64,000 nt of DNA, taken from contig JAUZOE010000006.1 of assembly GCA_030706605.1 (NCBI GenBank), forward strand, positions 124,001 to 188,000, written 5' to 3'. Of the stretch, positions 45,272 to 54,485 are shown piece by piece. Both the position numbers and the translations under genes were made by a program. How positions within the stretch are numbered: the stretch's first letter is position 1; each line of letters begins with the position of its first letter. Source of the DNA: Bacteroidota bacterium. GTDB taxonomy: Bacteria > Bacteroidota > Bacteroidia > Chitinophagales > Chitinophagaceae. Under the pieces are notes generated by a model. The model had not been told where the DNA came from and did not search any database. It saw nothing but the letters and a program-made list of their open reading frames with translations.

Positions 45272-46243
45272 TTAAATATTTTTAAATTTCTGAGCGAAAG
45301 GGTCTGTGATGATTCCGGTTTTTAAAAGGGTATAAATTTCCTTTATTCCATCCGGCACTTTTTTGGTGATGGTATAGCCCAATTCGTTTTTTATTTTGTC
45401 AAAATTAACCCTATAATCTCTTGGATCTTCATTCATTTCTACATAATTCACCTCTGTGCCGGGAACCACCTTGCATATTTCTTCTATTATCATTCCTTTA
45501 TTGTAATTTTCTTCTGTAGTACCGACATTAAATACATTTGCCCTTACTTTTTCTTCAGCGCTTTCAAATACGAGCAACACAGCCCTTGCAAGGTCATCCA
45601 CGTGGCAGTAGGGTCTCCAAAACTGAGCACCCCATATTTCCTGTTTAGCATGAATGGCGGCATTGCGGGTAAATTCATTCACCGTAAGATCAAAGCGGAT
45701 ACGTGGAGAAAATCCATAAACGGTACTGAATCGCAAAGCTGTGCTACATATATTAGAATTCTTTTTTTCTTCTAACAGATATTTTTCAAACTTTACTTTT
45801 AATTCCGCATATAATGAGACAGGGTTTAAAGCAGATGTTTCTGTAACAAAAGAATCAGGATCTGGCATTTTTCCATAATTGCTACAGGTACTTGCAAACA
45901 CAAAACGCTTTATACCGGCTTTTTCTGCCTGCTCAAATAAAGCTAAACTAGCTTCCCAGTTAGTTTCTTTAGCTTCTTCACTGAATTTCTTACAGGCAGG
46001 ATCACCCACAATAGCAGCAAGATGAGCTACTGCATCAATCCCGTCAAGAGCTGTTGTTACTTCACCTGCATTCCTGACATCACCTTTCATAAATTCAAAA
46101 CCCGGATGAAGCATCACATCATACAACGCCTCCCCACCAAATTTTAAACTATCAAATGCCCTTACCTTATATCCTTTATTTAATAACTGACGGACCAATA
46201 CAGAACCTATATACCCTGCACCTCCTGTGACCAAAACTTTCAT
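45272..46243 (-). CDS. NAD-dependent epimerase/dehydratase
   Basis: This extended short-chain dehydrogenase would modify a nucleotide sugar. The start is Met 46243, beginning the Rossmann strand MKVLVTGGAGYIGSVLVRQL; the frame continues 20 codons upstream with no similarity. The family triad is altered: the usual YxxxK appears as YAELKVKFEKY after NPVSL, with SFASTCSNYG-like text (FVFASTCSNYGKMP) before it. The GTTEENYNKGM region also matches UDP-glucose 4-epimerase-like relatives. The sugar substrate is uncertain. Confidence 0.9.
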   Translation of the reverse strand: MKVLVTGGAGYIGSVLVRQLLNKGYKVRAFDSLKFGGEALYDVMLHPGFEFMKGDVRNAGEVTTALDGIDAVAHLAAIVGDPACKKFSEEAKETNWEASLALFEQAEKAGIKRFVFASTCSNYGKMPDPDSFVTETSALNPVSLYAELKVKFEKYLLEEKKNSNICSTALRFSTVYGFSPRIRFDLTVNEFTRNAAIHAKQEIWGAQFWRPYCHVDDLARAVLLVFESAEEKVRANVFNVGTTEENYNKGMIIEEICKVVPGTEVNYVEMNEDPRDYRVNFDKIKNELGYTITKKVPDGIKEIYTLLKTGIITDPFAQKFKNI

Positions 46244-46384
46244 AATTTTTTTTTCTTGCCAGCAAATATATAACAAAGGAGACTCAAAGGAAAAATTCTT
46301 CAACTAAGAAATGAAAGGAATATTGAACAAATTAAAGAAGTATTTAAAGAATTATCCTGCTATGAAATCTGCTACTTCTGTCAA

Positions 46385-46771
46385 TTACTGCATTTTAGCA
46401 TCAGTTAAATCATTAAAAAAAGTCATAATTTTTTGGACCGCTGCTTTGGGATAAGCGCTCTGTTCATCAAGATGATAAAAAACAAATGGTTCATTCAATT
46501 CAAATTTTTTTTTAGCCCTGAAGTCTTCAAATTGAGTAAACCATATATCATAATGATTTAGTAAATTAATCATATCGGGTTGCAGATAATCTGGCCAGAC
46601 GGGAGCCTTCTCTATAATGTATTTATACACAGCCTCATTGCTCTTTTTTAAACAGAGCGCATGCAAATAAAATTTATTGGAAAGGTATTTTGAAAAAGCA
46701 ACATCAGAGATTCTCATTAACCAATTCAGATGAATGGCACATTCCACAATTTCTTTCTTTTTTGATTTCAT
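46385..46771 (-). CDS. Hypothetical protein coupled to the formyltransferase gene
   Basis: This 128-residue soluble protein (VECAIHLNWLMRISDVAFSKY...) has no signal peptide or membrane segment, and I do not recognise a family. Its ATG overlaps the last base of the formyltransferase stop (TAATG), so it is probably translationally coupled and real. It may take part in the same sugar-modification step, but this is context only. Confidence 0.65.
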   Translation of the reverse strand: MKSKKKEIVECAIHLNWLMRISDVAFSKYLSNKFYLHALCLKKSNEAVYKYIIEKAPVWPDYLQPDMINLLNHYDIWFTQFEDFRAKKKFELNEPFVFYHLDEQSAYPKAAVQKIMTFFNDLTDAKMQ

Positions 46772-47451
46772 TAATCATTCAGATTTAAATAAAAATTTTG
46801 ACCGTTTAATTGAAAATAGGCCCAGGCTTTATCGCCAAATGTAGTAGCTGCTATCCTTCGGTTTATCTCTTCTTCATCCATTTCTGTTGTTAACACGCAC
46901 AGCTCGTTCAACTCTTTGCGGGTATAGGGTGTCCTTTTCCATTGTTCCTGGCTTAATCCAGGTTTGACACCCTTTAGAAAATCATCGACTAATTCAAAAA
47001 AAACATTTAGGATATTGGCATAACATCTCTGTGTTAAAGAATATACCGTATCATTTTTATGAATAGGAAAACGGCTTACTTTTATAATGGCTCCAGTATC
47101 TACTTTTGCCTCCATATAATGGCAGGTAATTCCAAACTCTTTGGCCTGGTTATAAATAGCAAAATTAGTGCATCCAATACCAGGGTAATCAGGACTTCCG
47201 GGGTGCAAATTGATTCCTCCTTCTTTGGCATTTGCTAATATGCTGGCAGGAATAATCCATTGCGAAAGATAGGATATGAGATAATCTCCTTTCCAGTCTT
47301 TTACTATGTCGGGTATAGGATCCGATTTTGCACTATAAACAATAATAGCAGATGGTATATTTTCTTTTAAATAATCTGCAGCAACTTTGGAAAAATAATC
47401 GTCCTTTTTCCCAATAAACAGGATATCCGAGGCTAAATTAATTCTCGTCAT
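46771..47451 (-). CDS. Sugar N-formyltransferase
   Basis: This protein is a formyltransferase of the methionyl-tRNA formyltransferase fold, probably putting a formyl group from N10-formyltetrahydrofolate onto an amino sugar. The start is Met 47451 (MTRINLASDI); the frame runs seven codons further. The catalytic triad is visible as Asn81 and His83 in INLHPGSPDYPG and Asp118 in KVDTGAI. The length (226 residues) and lack of the tRNA-binding C-terminal domain fit sugar N-formyltransferases. The DegT aminotransferase nearby could supply the amino sugar. Confidence 0.85.
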   Translation of the reverse strand: MTRINLASDILFIGKKDDYFSKVAADYLKENIPSAIIVYSAKSDPIPDIVKDWKGDYLISYLSQWIIPASILANAKEGGINLHPGSPDYPGIGCTNFAIYNQAKEFGITCHYMEAKVDTGAIIKVSRFPIHKNDTVYSLTQRCYANILNVFFELVDDFLKGVKPGLSQEQWKRTPYTRKELNELCVLTTEMDEEEINRRIAATTFGDKAWAYFQLNGQNFYLNLND

Positions 47452-47509
47452 AATTTTAAAATTAAGGATCAAAAATGAATTTATGTTGATTTATTCCAAA
47501 TGAAATACT

Positions 47510-48673
47510 TTAAACTAAATTCTTATACTCGCCAAGCAAAATCTTCCAATATATTTCGCGTTCATAGAAAGTCCTGATATGTTTCTGCAACCGGTTCGCC
47601 ATTGCTATCATTTGGTCAGGATGCTCTATTGCATATTTTAATTTTTCGAATAAATCCTGGTCATCTTTTTTTTCAAAAAGAAGACCGGTTGAATTGTGAG
47701 TTACAATATCTACATTGCCTGGAATGCGGCTACAGATAATTGGTAATTGTATGGCTCCTGCCTCAAGTAATACATTGGGGAAGCCTTCTCTATAGGAAGG
47801 GAAAACAAAAAGATTGGCTAGTCCCATATAATATTCAGCCTTATCGCTCCAGCCCACGTTAATGATAGAATCGCTGTTGTATATCTGTCTTAATGTATTT
47901 TCTGGTAATGGGTCCAGTGATGGCTCATATACTCCAACAAGGATTAATCTTAAATAAGGATTGTTTTTTTGCAAAGACGAAAAGGCATTTACCAGTTCAA
48001 CAATTCCTTTATCTTTCACCAATCTTCCTATGCAAAGAAGGTAAGTATTTGCAGAATCGTAATTGATTTTTTCTTTAATGGATTCTACAAATTTCTTGTC
48101 AAGATTTTCTTTATTAAATCTGCTACTGACCACACCATTAGAAGATCCGCTGCCAATCACTTTTAATTTAATTTCACTGGTAAGTTTATTTTCTTTTATA
48201 AAACGATATAAAGAATTACTATTGGGCCATACATGGTTTGCTGCAAAATAAGTCACCCTTTCCATTTGTTTTAACAAGGCATATTTGAATCCGGTTGCTT
48301 CCATTAAAGGAAGGCCGGCAACTGTGTGAATCCGTATTTTTACACCACTGATTTTTGCCGCCAGCATACCCAGCAAACCAGCTTTGGGAGTATGCGAATG
48401 AACCAAGTCGGGCTTTTCTCTTTTAAATATTTTTATAAGCTGGATAAGGCATTTTATGTCCTGCACAGGGGTAATCTTTCTTGTCATTGGTACTATTATG
48501 TGCCTGCATTTTTCATTTTGAATTACCTGTTCCAGGTTTTCTCCTCCTGCACTTATCATCACCACTTCAAAGCCGTTTTCATTCATAAACCTTAATTGCC
48601 CGGGAAGAAGGACATGAAGCGCCATAGGTACCGTAGTAATGCGAATTAATTTTTTTGCAGGACTGTTATGCAT
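47510..48673 (-). CDS. Family 4 glycosyltransferase
   Basis: This 387-residue GT-B enzyme has the N-terminal block MALHVLLPGQLRFMNENGFE and HSHTPKAGLLGMLAAKISG. The C-terminal donor domain contains GRLVKDKGIVELVNAFSSL and FPSYREGFPNVLLEAGAIQL. It resembles WbnH/PglA-like transferases that add HexNAc sugars to lipid-linked oligosaccharides. It follows the first asnB-like gene on the same strand, a pairing repeated further upstream in the locus. Confidence 0.92.
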   Translation of the reverse strand: MHNSPAKKLIRITTVPMALHVLLPGQLRFMNENGFEVVMISAGGENLEQVIQNEKCRHIIVPMTRKITPVQDIKCLIQLIKIFKREKPDLVHSHTPKAGLLGMLAAKISGVKIRIHTVAGLPLMEATGFKYALLKQMERVTYFAANHVWPNSNSLYRFIKENKLTSEIKLKVIGSGSSNGVVSSRFNKENLDKKFVESIKEKINYDSANTYLLCIGRLVKDKGIVELVNAFSSLQKNNPYLRLILVGVYEPSLDPLPENTLRQIYNSDSIINVGWSDKAEYYMGLANLFVFPSYREGFPNVLLEAGAIQLPIICSRIPGNVDIVTHNSTGLLFEKKDDQDLFEKLKYAIEHPDQMIAMANRLQKHIRTFYEREIYWKILLGEYKNLV

Positions 48674-48783
48674 TATAGAACGTTTACGATTTGCAAACCA
48701 TTACAAATCTTCATTGTGTTTATTCAAAAGACCCTTTAATTCACGGTCATTTCAAAACTTGATTATTTAAGTAGTTTGTTGCT

Positions 48784-50634
48784 TTAAACAGATGAATCGA
48801 GGTAGACTTTTCTATGCCATATCTCCATTGATAAAAGTGTCCATAAAATTTTGGCCCTTTTTTCATCCGAAATTCTGACCTTATTATTCAAAAGATCCTT
48901 TACAAATATCGCATTTACATAATTTCTATAAAAGCAATCACCCGATGAAAGATAATCAAAAAGAGGTTCTTTTAATTCGTTGTTTATCCAGCTTTTTAAT
49001 GGTATTTCAAATCCTCTTTTTGGTTGATTAACTAAAAGCGGAGGTAGGTATTGGGTAGCCAATTGCCGCAGTAGAAATTTGGTAGCTTTCCCTTTTATTT
49101 TATAATTATCCGGAAGTGAAGGAATGTATTCCAATAATTCTTTAGAAAGAAAAGCACTCCTTCCTTCCTGCGAATTAGCCATGGTAGCAATATCCATTTT
49201 TACTAAAAGATCTCCGAAAAGATTGGTGTCAAAATCAAGATTCATAATCTTTTTCAGTCCCGACAAGTTGCTTTTAGCTACTATATCAAAATCTTTCCTT
49301 ATTTCCTGCAAATAATCAAATCCGGGATCTATAATATTCTGCTGATAATCTTCAAAAATATCTACGCCAGCAGAAAGGTAAATTTCCAGGTCAGATTTAG
49401 AAGCCAATGAAGCCAAACGATATAAATAATTGTAAAGCGATTTTTTATTATTAGAAGCAGGCAAAGCGTATTTTAAAAATGCAGCCCCTTTTTTAACTAA
49501 AATATTTTTTTTAAAAAAATCATACCGGGCAAAGGGAACATATCTTCTATAACCTCCAAAAAGCTCATCAGCACCGTCGCCATTGAGCACGACGGTAACA
49601 TGCTTTTTTGCTTCTTGGCTTACATAATAACTGGGTATTGCCGAGCTATCAAAAAAAGGTTCACCATAATTACATAAAATATTTTCCAAATCATTTTTAA
49701 GATTCCCAAATGAAATTTTTATTTCAGTATGATGCGTTTGATATTTTTCAGCTACCAATTTTGCAAGGGGCGCTTCATTATAAGCGCCGTCAAAAGAAAC
49801 GGTAAATGTTTTCAGATTCTTATTATACCCACTGGCAATAGCTGTTACAAGACCACTATCAATTCCTCCGCTTAAGAAACTGCCTACCTCAAGATCACTT
49901 GATTCTAATCTTCTTTTTATAGCAATGTGCAATAGATCATTCGTTTTTTGTAAACTATCTTCAAAAGAATCGGTGCTTTTTTGTTGATAAAAATCATTGA
50001 TATTCCACCACCGGGTTTCAGCAATTGAAAGTTCATTGCAATTAATAAGAAGGAAACTTCCTGCCTTTAACTCAGTTACATTTTTATAAGGTGTATGCTG
50101 CCGGTAAAAAGATCCAAGTCTCAGGTATTCATAGAAATTATTGCTATCAATTTCCAGGGGAACCATACTTTTTAGACAATTCAATTCGCTGGCAAAAGCA
50201 AATTTCTGATGATCAAAATAATAATAAAAAGGTTTTTTTCCTGCCCGGTCGCGGGCAATAAAAATTTCATTTTTAATTTTATCATGAATGGCAAAAGCAA
50301 ACATTCCATCCAGGTATTTAAGAAACTCAGTGCCAAACCTATCATATAAAAGCAAAAGTGTTTCAGTATCAGAAGATGTATTTCCGGCAATATTGAACTG
50401 ACTTCTTATTTCCTCATGATTATATATTTCCCCGTTAAAAACAATAGCATACTTATCTCCCAGGCGCATAGGTTGTTTGCCGCCAGTTATATCAAGAATG
50501 GAAAGACGTAGGTGAAAAAAAATTACATTTTTGCTTTGATATCCATTTTGCTCATCGGGGCCACGATGCCTCATTTTCCTAGTGACTTCATCATATGAAA
50601 AACTGGAATTAACTGTTCCCGCAATACCGCACAT
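48784..50634 (-). CDS. Asparagine synthase (glutamine-hydrolysing)-like amidotransferase
   Basis: This 616-residue protein joins an N-terminal Ntn glutaminase (nucleophile Cys2, MCGIAG; RHRGPDEQNG; FNGEIYNHEE) to a C-terminal ATP-pyrophosphatase domain (LSGGIDSG; NGDGADELFGGYRRY). True AsnB makes asparagine from aspartate, but copies inside polysaccharide loci are often thought to amidate uronic acid sugars. The domain order and length are normal. It is one of two such genes in the locus; each is followed by a GT4 gene. Confidence 0.9.
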   Translation of the reverse strand: MCGIAGTVNSSFSYDEVTRKMRHRGPDEQNGYQSKNVIFFHLRLSILDITGGKQPMRLGDKYAIVFNGEIYNHEEIRSQFNIAGNTSSDTETLLLLYDRFGTEFLKYLDGMFAFAIHDKIKNEIFIARDRAGKKPFYYYFDHQKFAFASELNCLKSMVPLEIDSNNFYEYLRLGSFYRQHTPYKNVTELKAGSFLLINCNELSIAETRWWNINDFYQQKSTDSFEDSLQKTNDLLHIAIKRRLESSDLEVGSFLSGGIDSGLVTAIASGYNKNLKTFTVSFDGAYNEAPLAKLVAEKYQTHHTEIKISFGNLKNDLENILCNYGEPFFDSSAIPSYYVSQEAKKHVTVVLNGDGADELFGGYRRYVPFARYDFFKKNILVKKGAAFLKYALPASNNKKSLYNYLYRLASLASKSDLEIYLSAGVDIFEDYQQNIIDPGFDYLQEIRKDFDIVAKSNLSGLKKIMNLDFDTNLFGDLLVKMDIATMANSQEGRSAFLSKELLEYIPSLPDNYKIKGKATKFLLRQLATQYLPPLLVNQPKRGFEIPLKSWINNELKEPLFDYLSSGDCFYRNYVNAIFVKDLLNNKVRISDEKRAKILWTLLSMEIWHRKVYLDSSV

Positions 50635-50725
50635 TGTTTTTCTGGATTTTTATTTAATGCAAAATAACTTTATTATAAGCTAATATGAAACTTTACATTG
50701 TTGACAAATCATTTTGAATCTCGGT

Positions 50726-52108
50726 TTAGGAAACAGCAGGTATAAGTGTATTTAATTTTTGTGTGCTAGCCTTTTGCAAGGACTTACGGAGAGATTTTTC
50801 TTTAACCTTCTCGTAAATAAGAAATAATGAAATAGCATAAAAAGGGAGACATGGAATTTTATATCGAACCAGTGTTCCGAAATTTAATGTACTCACTCCT
50901 ACAAACATGGCAAAAACCAGGGAAAATAAAAAACAATACATAATAAGAGGGTCAGTTAATATTATTCTGACAAAACCGAGTAAACCGCTTTTAAAAATAA
51001 TGTATAATGTAAAATACATGAGTACGAGGCTTTCTAATGCAGCCAAAAGCTGGGAAATTTTATGAGCTTCCCAGATAAACGGACGGAAAAAAGTAGTGGC
51101 TATTGCTACCGGAGCACATTTCAACAAACTCGTAAAAGAACCATCATAATTTACTCCAAGTTTAAAATTAGAGGCTGCATCCTCATCACCATTTTTTTGT
51201 TCAAACGCTGCATTTAAACTGGAAATACTAGAAGTAACATCATCTATTCCATAAACTCCCAATTCATCATTATACGAAGTGAGGATATTGGTAAAAGCAA
51301 ATACACTTAAGGCTATTAAAAAGGGTGCAAGGAAGAATCTTAATATTCTGACCCTAACCCCTTGCACATTTTTAAGGATTATAAATAAAATAAAAAACGG
51401 TGCATAAGCAAGTAATATATAAACTTTAAGAACCGCTAATAAATAACCGAAAACAAAAATGTAAATGAGATTTTTTATTAAGCTTTTTTTATTATAAAAT
51501 AAATCATAACCGGCATATGTGATCCAGCCCAATGCGGCAATACAGATTGTATCTTTTAATATACCTGAACTCCAGAATACAAACGTAGGAAAATATAAAA
51601 TGGCAATGGCAAACTTTTTGTGCTTTGCTGGATATTGCCAATAAAAAAAAAGAAAAAGTTTCCAAACGCCTGAAAAGGCAATAGCTGCAAAAATAAGATT
51701 GGTAGCTGCATATTTCGCCGCTGTGAAAAATGAAAATACGGTCACTAATTTTATTGTCAAAAAATTTGCTTCAGAATGGAAATACCCAGCATTACTTCTA
51801 TCACTTAACAAACTGATATCAAAAGCTCTCCCGGTTTTAAATAACCATTTCAGATTATCCGAATTATTTAAAATAAGATGGTATATGGCTTTCCCTTCTT
51901 TCTGATATAAGTAAATAGAATCCCCTGGAGATAAATAGGTATTGTAAATAATGAATGCAATACATCCGATTATCTTTATCCAAAAACCTTGCCTATGATA
52001 TTTTTGAATCAAGGGATCTTCATACTTTTTTCTTTTTGCACGAAAGAAAAAATAAAGTAGAAGAATATAGAAAGGACCCAATATTAAATCGCCATAATCC
52101 ATTTGCAA
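50726..52108 (-). CDS. Polytopic membrane protein of a polysaccharide locus
   Basis: This 460-residue protein has about 10 hydrophobic segments, with long hydrophilic loops near residues 65-110 and 275-310. The segment PTFVFWSSGILKDTICIA is shared by a group of unnamed Bacteroidota membrane proteins in glycan loci. Candidates are an O-antigen polymerase (Wzy) or a GT-C-type transferase, but no diagnostic motif is visible. A partial Wzt domain at the right edge suggests ABC export, where a Wzy is not always needed, so the role stays open. Confidence 0.7.
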   Translation of the reverse strand: MQMDYGDLILGPFYILLLYFFFRAKRKKYEDPLIQKYHRQGFWIKIIGCIAFIIYNTYLSPGDSIYLYQKEGKAIYHLILNNSDNLKWLFKTGRAFDISLLSDRSNAGYFHSEANFLTIKLVTVFSFFTAAKYAATNLIFAAIAFSGVWKLFLFFYWQYPAKHKKFAIAILYFPTFVFWSSGILKDTICIAALGWITYAGYDLFYNKKSLIKNLIYIFVFGYLLAVLKVYILLAYAPFFILFIILKNVQGVRVRILRFFLAPFLIALSVFAFTNILTSYNDELGVYGIDDVTSSISSLNAAFEQKNGDEDAASNFKLGVNYDGSFTSLLKCAPVAIATTFFRPFIWEAHKISQLLAALESLVLMYFTLYIIFKSGLLGFVRIILTDPLIMYCFLFSLVFAMFVGVSTLNFGTLVRYKIPCLPFYAISLFLIYEKVKEKSLRKSLQKASTQKLNTLIPAVS

Positions 52109-52143
52109 ATATTTTTAAACTGGATTCATATGTGGCAAACGAT

Positions 52144-53142
52144 TTATGCCTTTTTCAGTTTATGCAAGGTAGGAGATACGGGCTTAGAAATAAAACCTTT
52201 AAATATATTTTTTTGCTCGGAGAAATAATTGCTTAGCTGGTAATTATTTTTTGTAGAAAGCCTGTTTAATATTACAGAAGGAGTTACCAGGTAATTATTA
52301 GTGAAAGCATCTTTCATTGGCCAAAAAATAAAACTAAGTTTTTTGAATTTGTGTGTTTTTTGGAAAGTAATTATAACACCTGAAAATGCAATCAGAAACC
52401 CTATATACATCGTTAAAGCAACAACGGCATTTTTACTATACTTCGATTTCAGAATAAAGAACCTGTTACGCACATAATAGTACATTTTCCAGTTATTAGT
52501 ATAATTCCAGTCATCTTTGAAAGAATAAGCAGAAGCAGGATGATAATGAATACTATTGGCCTTGGTATAAAAGGGGATTTTATGCTTATTTATGATACGA
52601 TAAAAATATTCTGTTTCATCGCCCCATATAAAAAGTTCTTTTCTAGGCAATCCTACTTTCTTAATTATTTTCTTATGAAGCAAGGTTCCATTAAACGGAT
52701 GCGCAAAATTTTTGATAACCGGATCCTTTACTTCATCAATGTTGTTATAATTGGCAGTTTTCCATACAAAACTCTTTTTATCTTCTTTATTAATTACCGC
52801 ACAATTTCGCAAACATAGTTCTTCACTATCATTTTCTAAAAGCTTTTCAAGCGCATCTTCTTTGGGATACCCATCATCATCCATTAACCATATCCAGTCA
52901 AATCCTTTTTCATATGCCAATTTAATACCTGTATTGAATCCACCGCCTGACCCCACATTGCTTTGAGTAACAAAATCAACATCACTTTGTTGCTGAAGCC
53001 AGTATTCGGTATTATCAGTACTACCGTTATTAACAACGAGAATTTGGTCAACAGATCTCGTCTGGCTTCTTAGTGCATGAATGCATTCAGATAATAACTT
53101 TTGCCGGTTGTAAGTAACAACCACTGCAATAATTTTTCCCAT
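52144..53142 (-). CDS. Family 2 glycosyltransferase, possible galactofuranosyltransferase
   Basis: This 332-residue GT-A enzyme has AVVVTYNRQKLLSECIHAL, VVNNGSTDNTEYWL and a metal-binding DDD in WIWLMDDDGYPKEDALEK, then LFIWGDETEYFYRII. The DDD form and the WGDE block resemble GlfT-like galactofuranosyltransferases, and the UDP-galactopyranose mutase gene is directly upstream on the same strand. The donor assignment is inference from that pairing. Confidence 0.85.
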   Translation of the reverse strand: MGKIIAVVVTYNRQKLLSECIHALRSQTRSVDQILVVNNGSTDNTEYWLQQQSDVDFVTQSNVGSGGGFNTGIKLAYEKGFDWIWLMDDDGYPKEDALEKLLENDSEELCLRNCAVINKEDKKSFVWKTANYNNIDEVKDPVIKNFAHPFNGTLLHKKIIKKVGLPRKELFIWGDETEYFYRIINKHKIPFYTKANSIHYHPASAYSFKDDWNYTNNWKMYYYVRNRFFILKSKYSKNAVVALTMYIGFLIAFSGVIITFQKTHKFKKLSFIFWPMKDAFTNNYLVTPSVILNRLSTKNNYQLSNYFSEQKNIFKGFISKPVSPTLHKLKKA

Positions 53143-53229
53143 AGAAGTTGGAATTTAGTTTTCAAATAATTCCGGATAACAGTTAGTTAACGCTTTTGGA
53201 AGAAAAATTATTGTTGGGGAAGAGAAATC

Positions 53230-54396
53230 CTATATAAAGTCGATTTCTTTATTAGGGAAAATGGGAAGTGTTTTTTTTACCTCAAAAGCTTCTGAGAATA
53301 TTTTTGAGAAATTGATGGCTTCCCCTATTACGTGGTGCATATCCATATAGCGATAGGTAGCTAATCTCCCAAGAAATGAAATTTTTTTAAGTGAATTGGC
53401 TTTATTTCTATAAAAAGCCAGGAGTTCTTTATCTTTTTTTAATCGTTTAGGGTAATAAGGAATGTCATTTTCCCCGGTTTCTTTACTGAATTCTTTAAAA
53501 ATAATAGATTTTTTATGTAATTCCCATGGGGTAAAATGTTTGTGCTCGGTAATTCGCGTATAAGGAATATTTTCATCACAATAATTCATTTGGGCTACTC
53601 CCTGAAAATCTCCCTCATGAATTGAGGATTCAAAACGTACGGTCCGGTAACCAAGTTTTCCAAATTCATAATTAAAATAGGCATCAATAGGGCCAGTATA
53701 AAAAACATGGGCATATTCATTTGTATCCTCAGAAGAATAAAACTTTTTATTAAGATGTATATGAATGGAAGGATGGTCTAATAGTTTTTGAATCAATACG
53801 GTGTAACCCTCTACAGGGATACCTGTAAAAATATTATTATGATAATTGTCATCATAATTAAAACGAACTGGAATTCTTTTCAAAATTGAAGCAGGCAGTT
53901 CGGAGGGTTCACAACCCCATTGTTTTTTGGTGTAACCATAGAAAAAAGCACGATATAATTCTTCGCCAATAAAGTGTAATGCCTGTTCTTCAAAATTTTT
54001 TGGATGCATTATTTTTTTATCTCCCAGTCTTTCTAAAAATTCCTTCGCCGTTTGTGGAGTAAATGTCTGACCAAAGAGTTGATTTAAAGTATAAAGATTT
54101 ATCGGAAGTGAATATACTTTCCCATTATGCATTGCCTTTACGCGGTGTACATAAGGCCGGAATTCTGTGAAGGAGTTTACATAATCCCAAATTTCTTTCC
54201 TATCGGTATTAAATATGTGTGGGCCATACTTATGAACCATGATTTCAGTTTCTTCATCTCTTTCTGTAAAGCAATTGCCTCCGATATGATTTCTTTCGTC
54301 CCAAACTTCAATTATACAATCTCCCATCTTAGACAATTCATGCGCCAATACTGCTCCTGAAAAACCTGCACCAATAATGAGAAACCGGGTAGCCAT
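53230..54396 (-). CDS. glf: UDP-galactopyranose mutase
   Basis: Glf interconverts UDP-galactopyranose and UDP-galactofuranose, using reduced FAD. From Met 54396 (MATRFLIIGAGFSGAVLAHE) the protein is 388 residues; the frame continues 24 codons upstream without similarity. Hallmarks are the GxGxxG FAD site, GGNCFTERDEETEIMVHKYG, HIFNTDRKEIWDYVN, YGYTKKQWG and FLGRLATYRYMDMHHVI. Its presence predicts galactofuranose in the exported glycan. Confidence 0.96.
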   Translation of the reverse strand: MATRFLIIGAGFSGAVLAHELSKMGDCIIEVWDERNHIGGNCFTERDEETEIMVHKYGPHIFNTDRKEIWDYVNSFTEFRPYVHRVKAMHNGKVYSLPINLYTLNQLFGQTFTPQTAKEFLERLGDKKIMHPKNFEEQALHFIGEELYRAFFYGYTKKQWGCEPSELPASILKRIPVRFNYDDNYHNNIFTGIPVEGYTVLIQKLLDHPSIHIHLNKKFYSSEDTNEYAHVFYTGPIDAYFNYEFGKLGYRTVRFESSIHEGDFQGVAQMNYCDENIPYTRITEHKHFTPWELHKKSIIFKEFSKETGENDIPYYPKRLKKDKELLAFYRNKANSLKKISFLGRLATYRYMDMHHVIGEAINFSKIFSEAFEVKKTLPIFPNKEIDFI

Positions 54397-54433
54397 CAAT
54401 TTTGATTTTTTAAAGAAGAAAACAGAATAAGAA

Positions 54434-54461
54434 TTTGAACAAAAAAATACGCTTATTTTTG
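54434..54461 (+). promoter_or_regulatory. Putative promoter of the divergent methyltransferase gene
   Basis: TTTG (54434-54437) followed 16 bases later by TATTTTTG (54454-54461) matches the Bacteroidota promoter pattern with slightly short spacing. It lies 24 bases upstream of the plus-strand methyltransferase ATG, in the gap divergent from glf. Confidence 0.5.
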
Positions 54462-54485
54462 CCGCCAATTTAACGAATTTATTTA

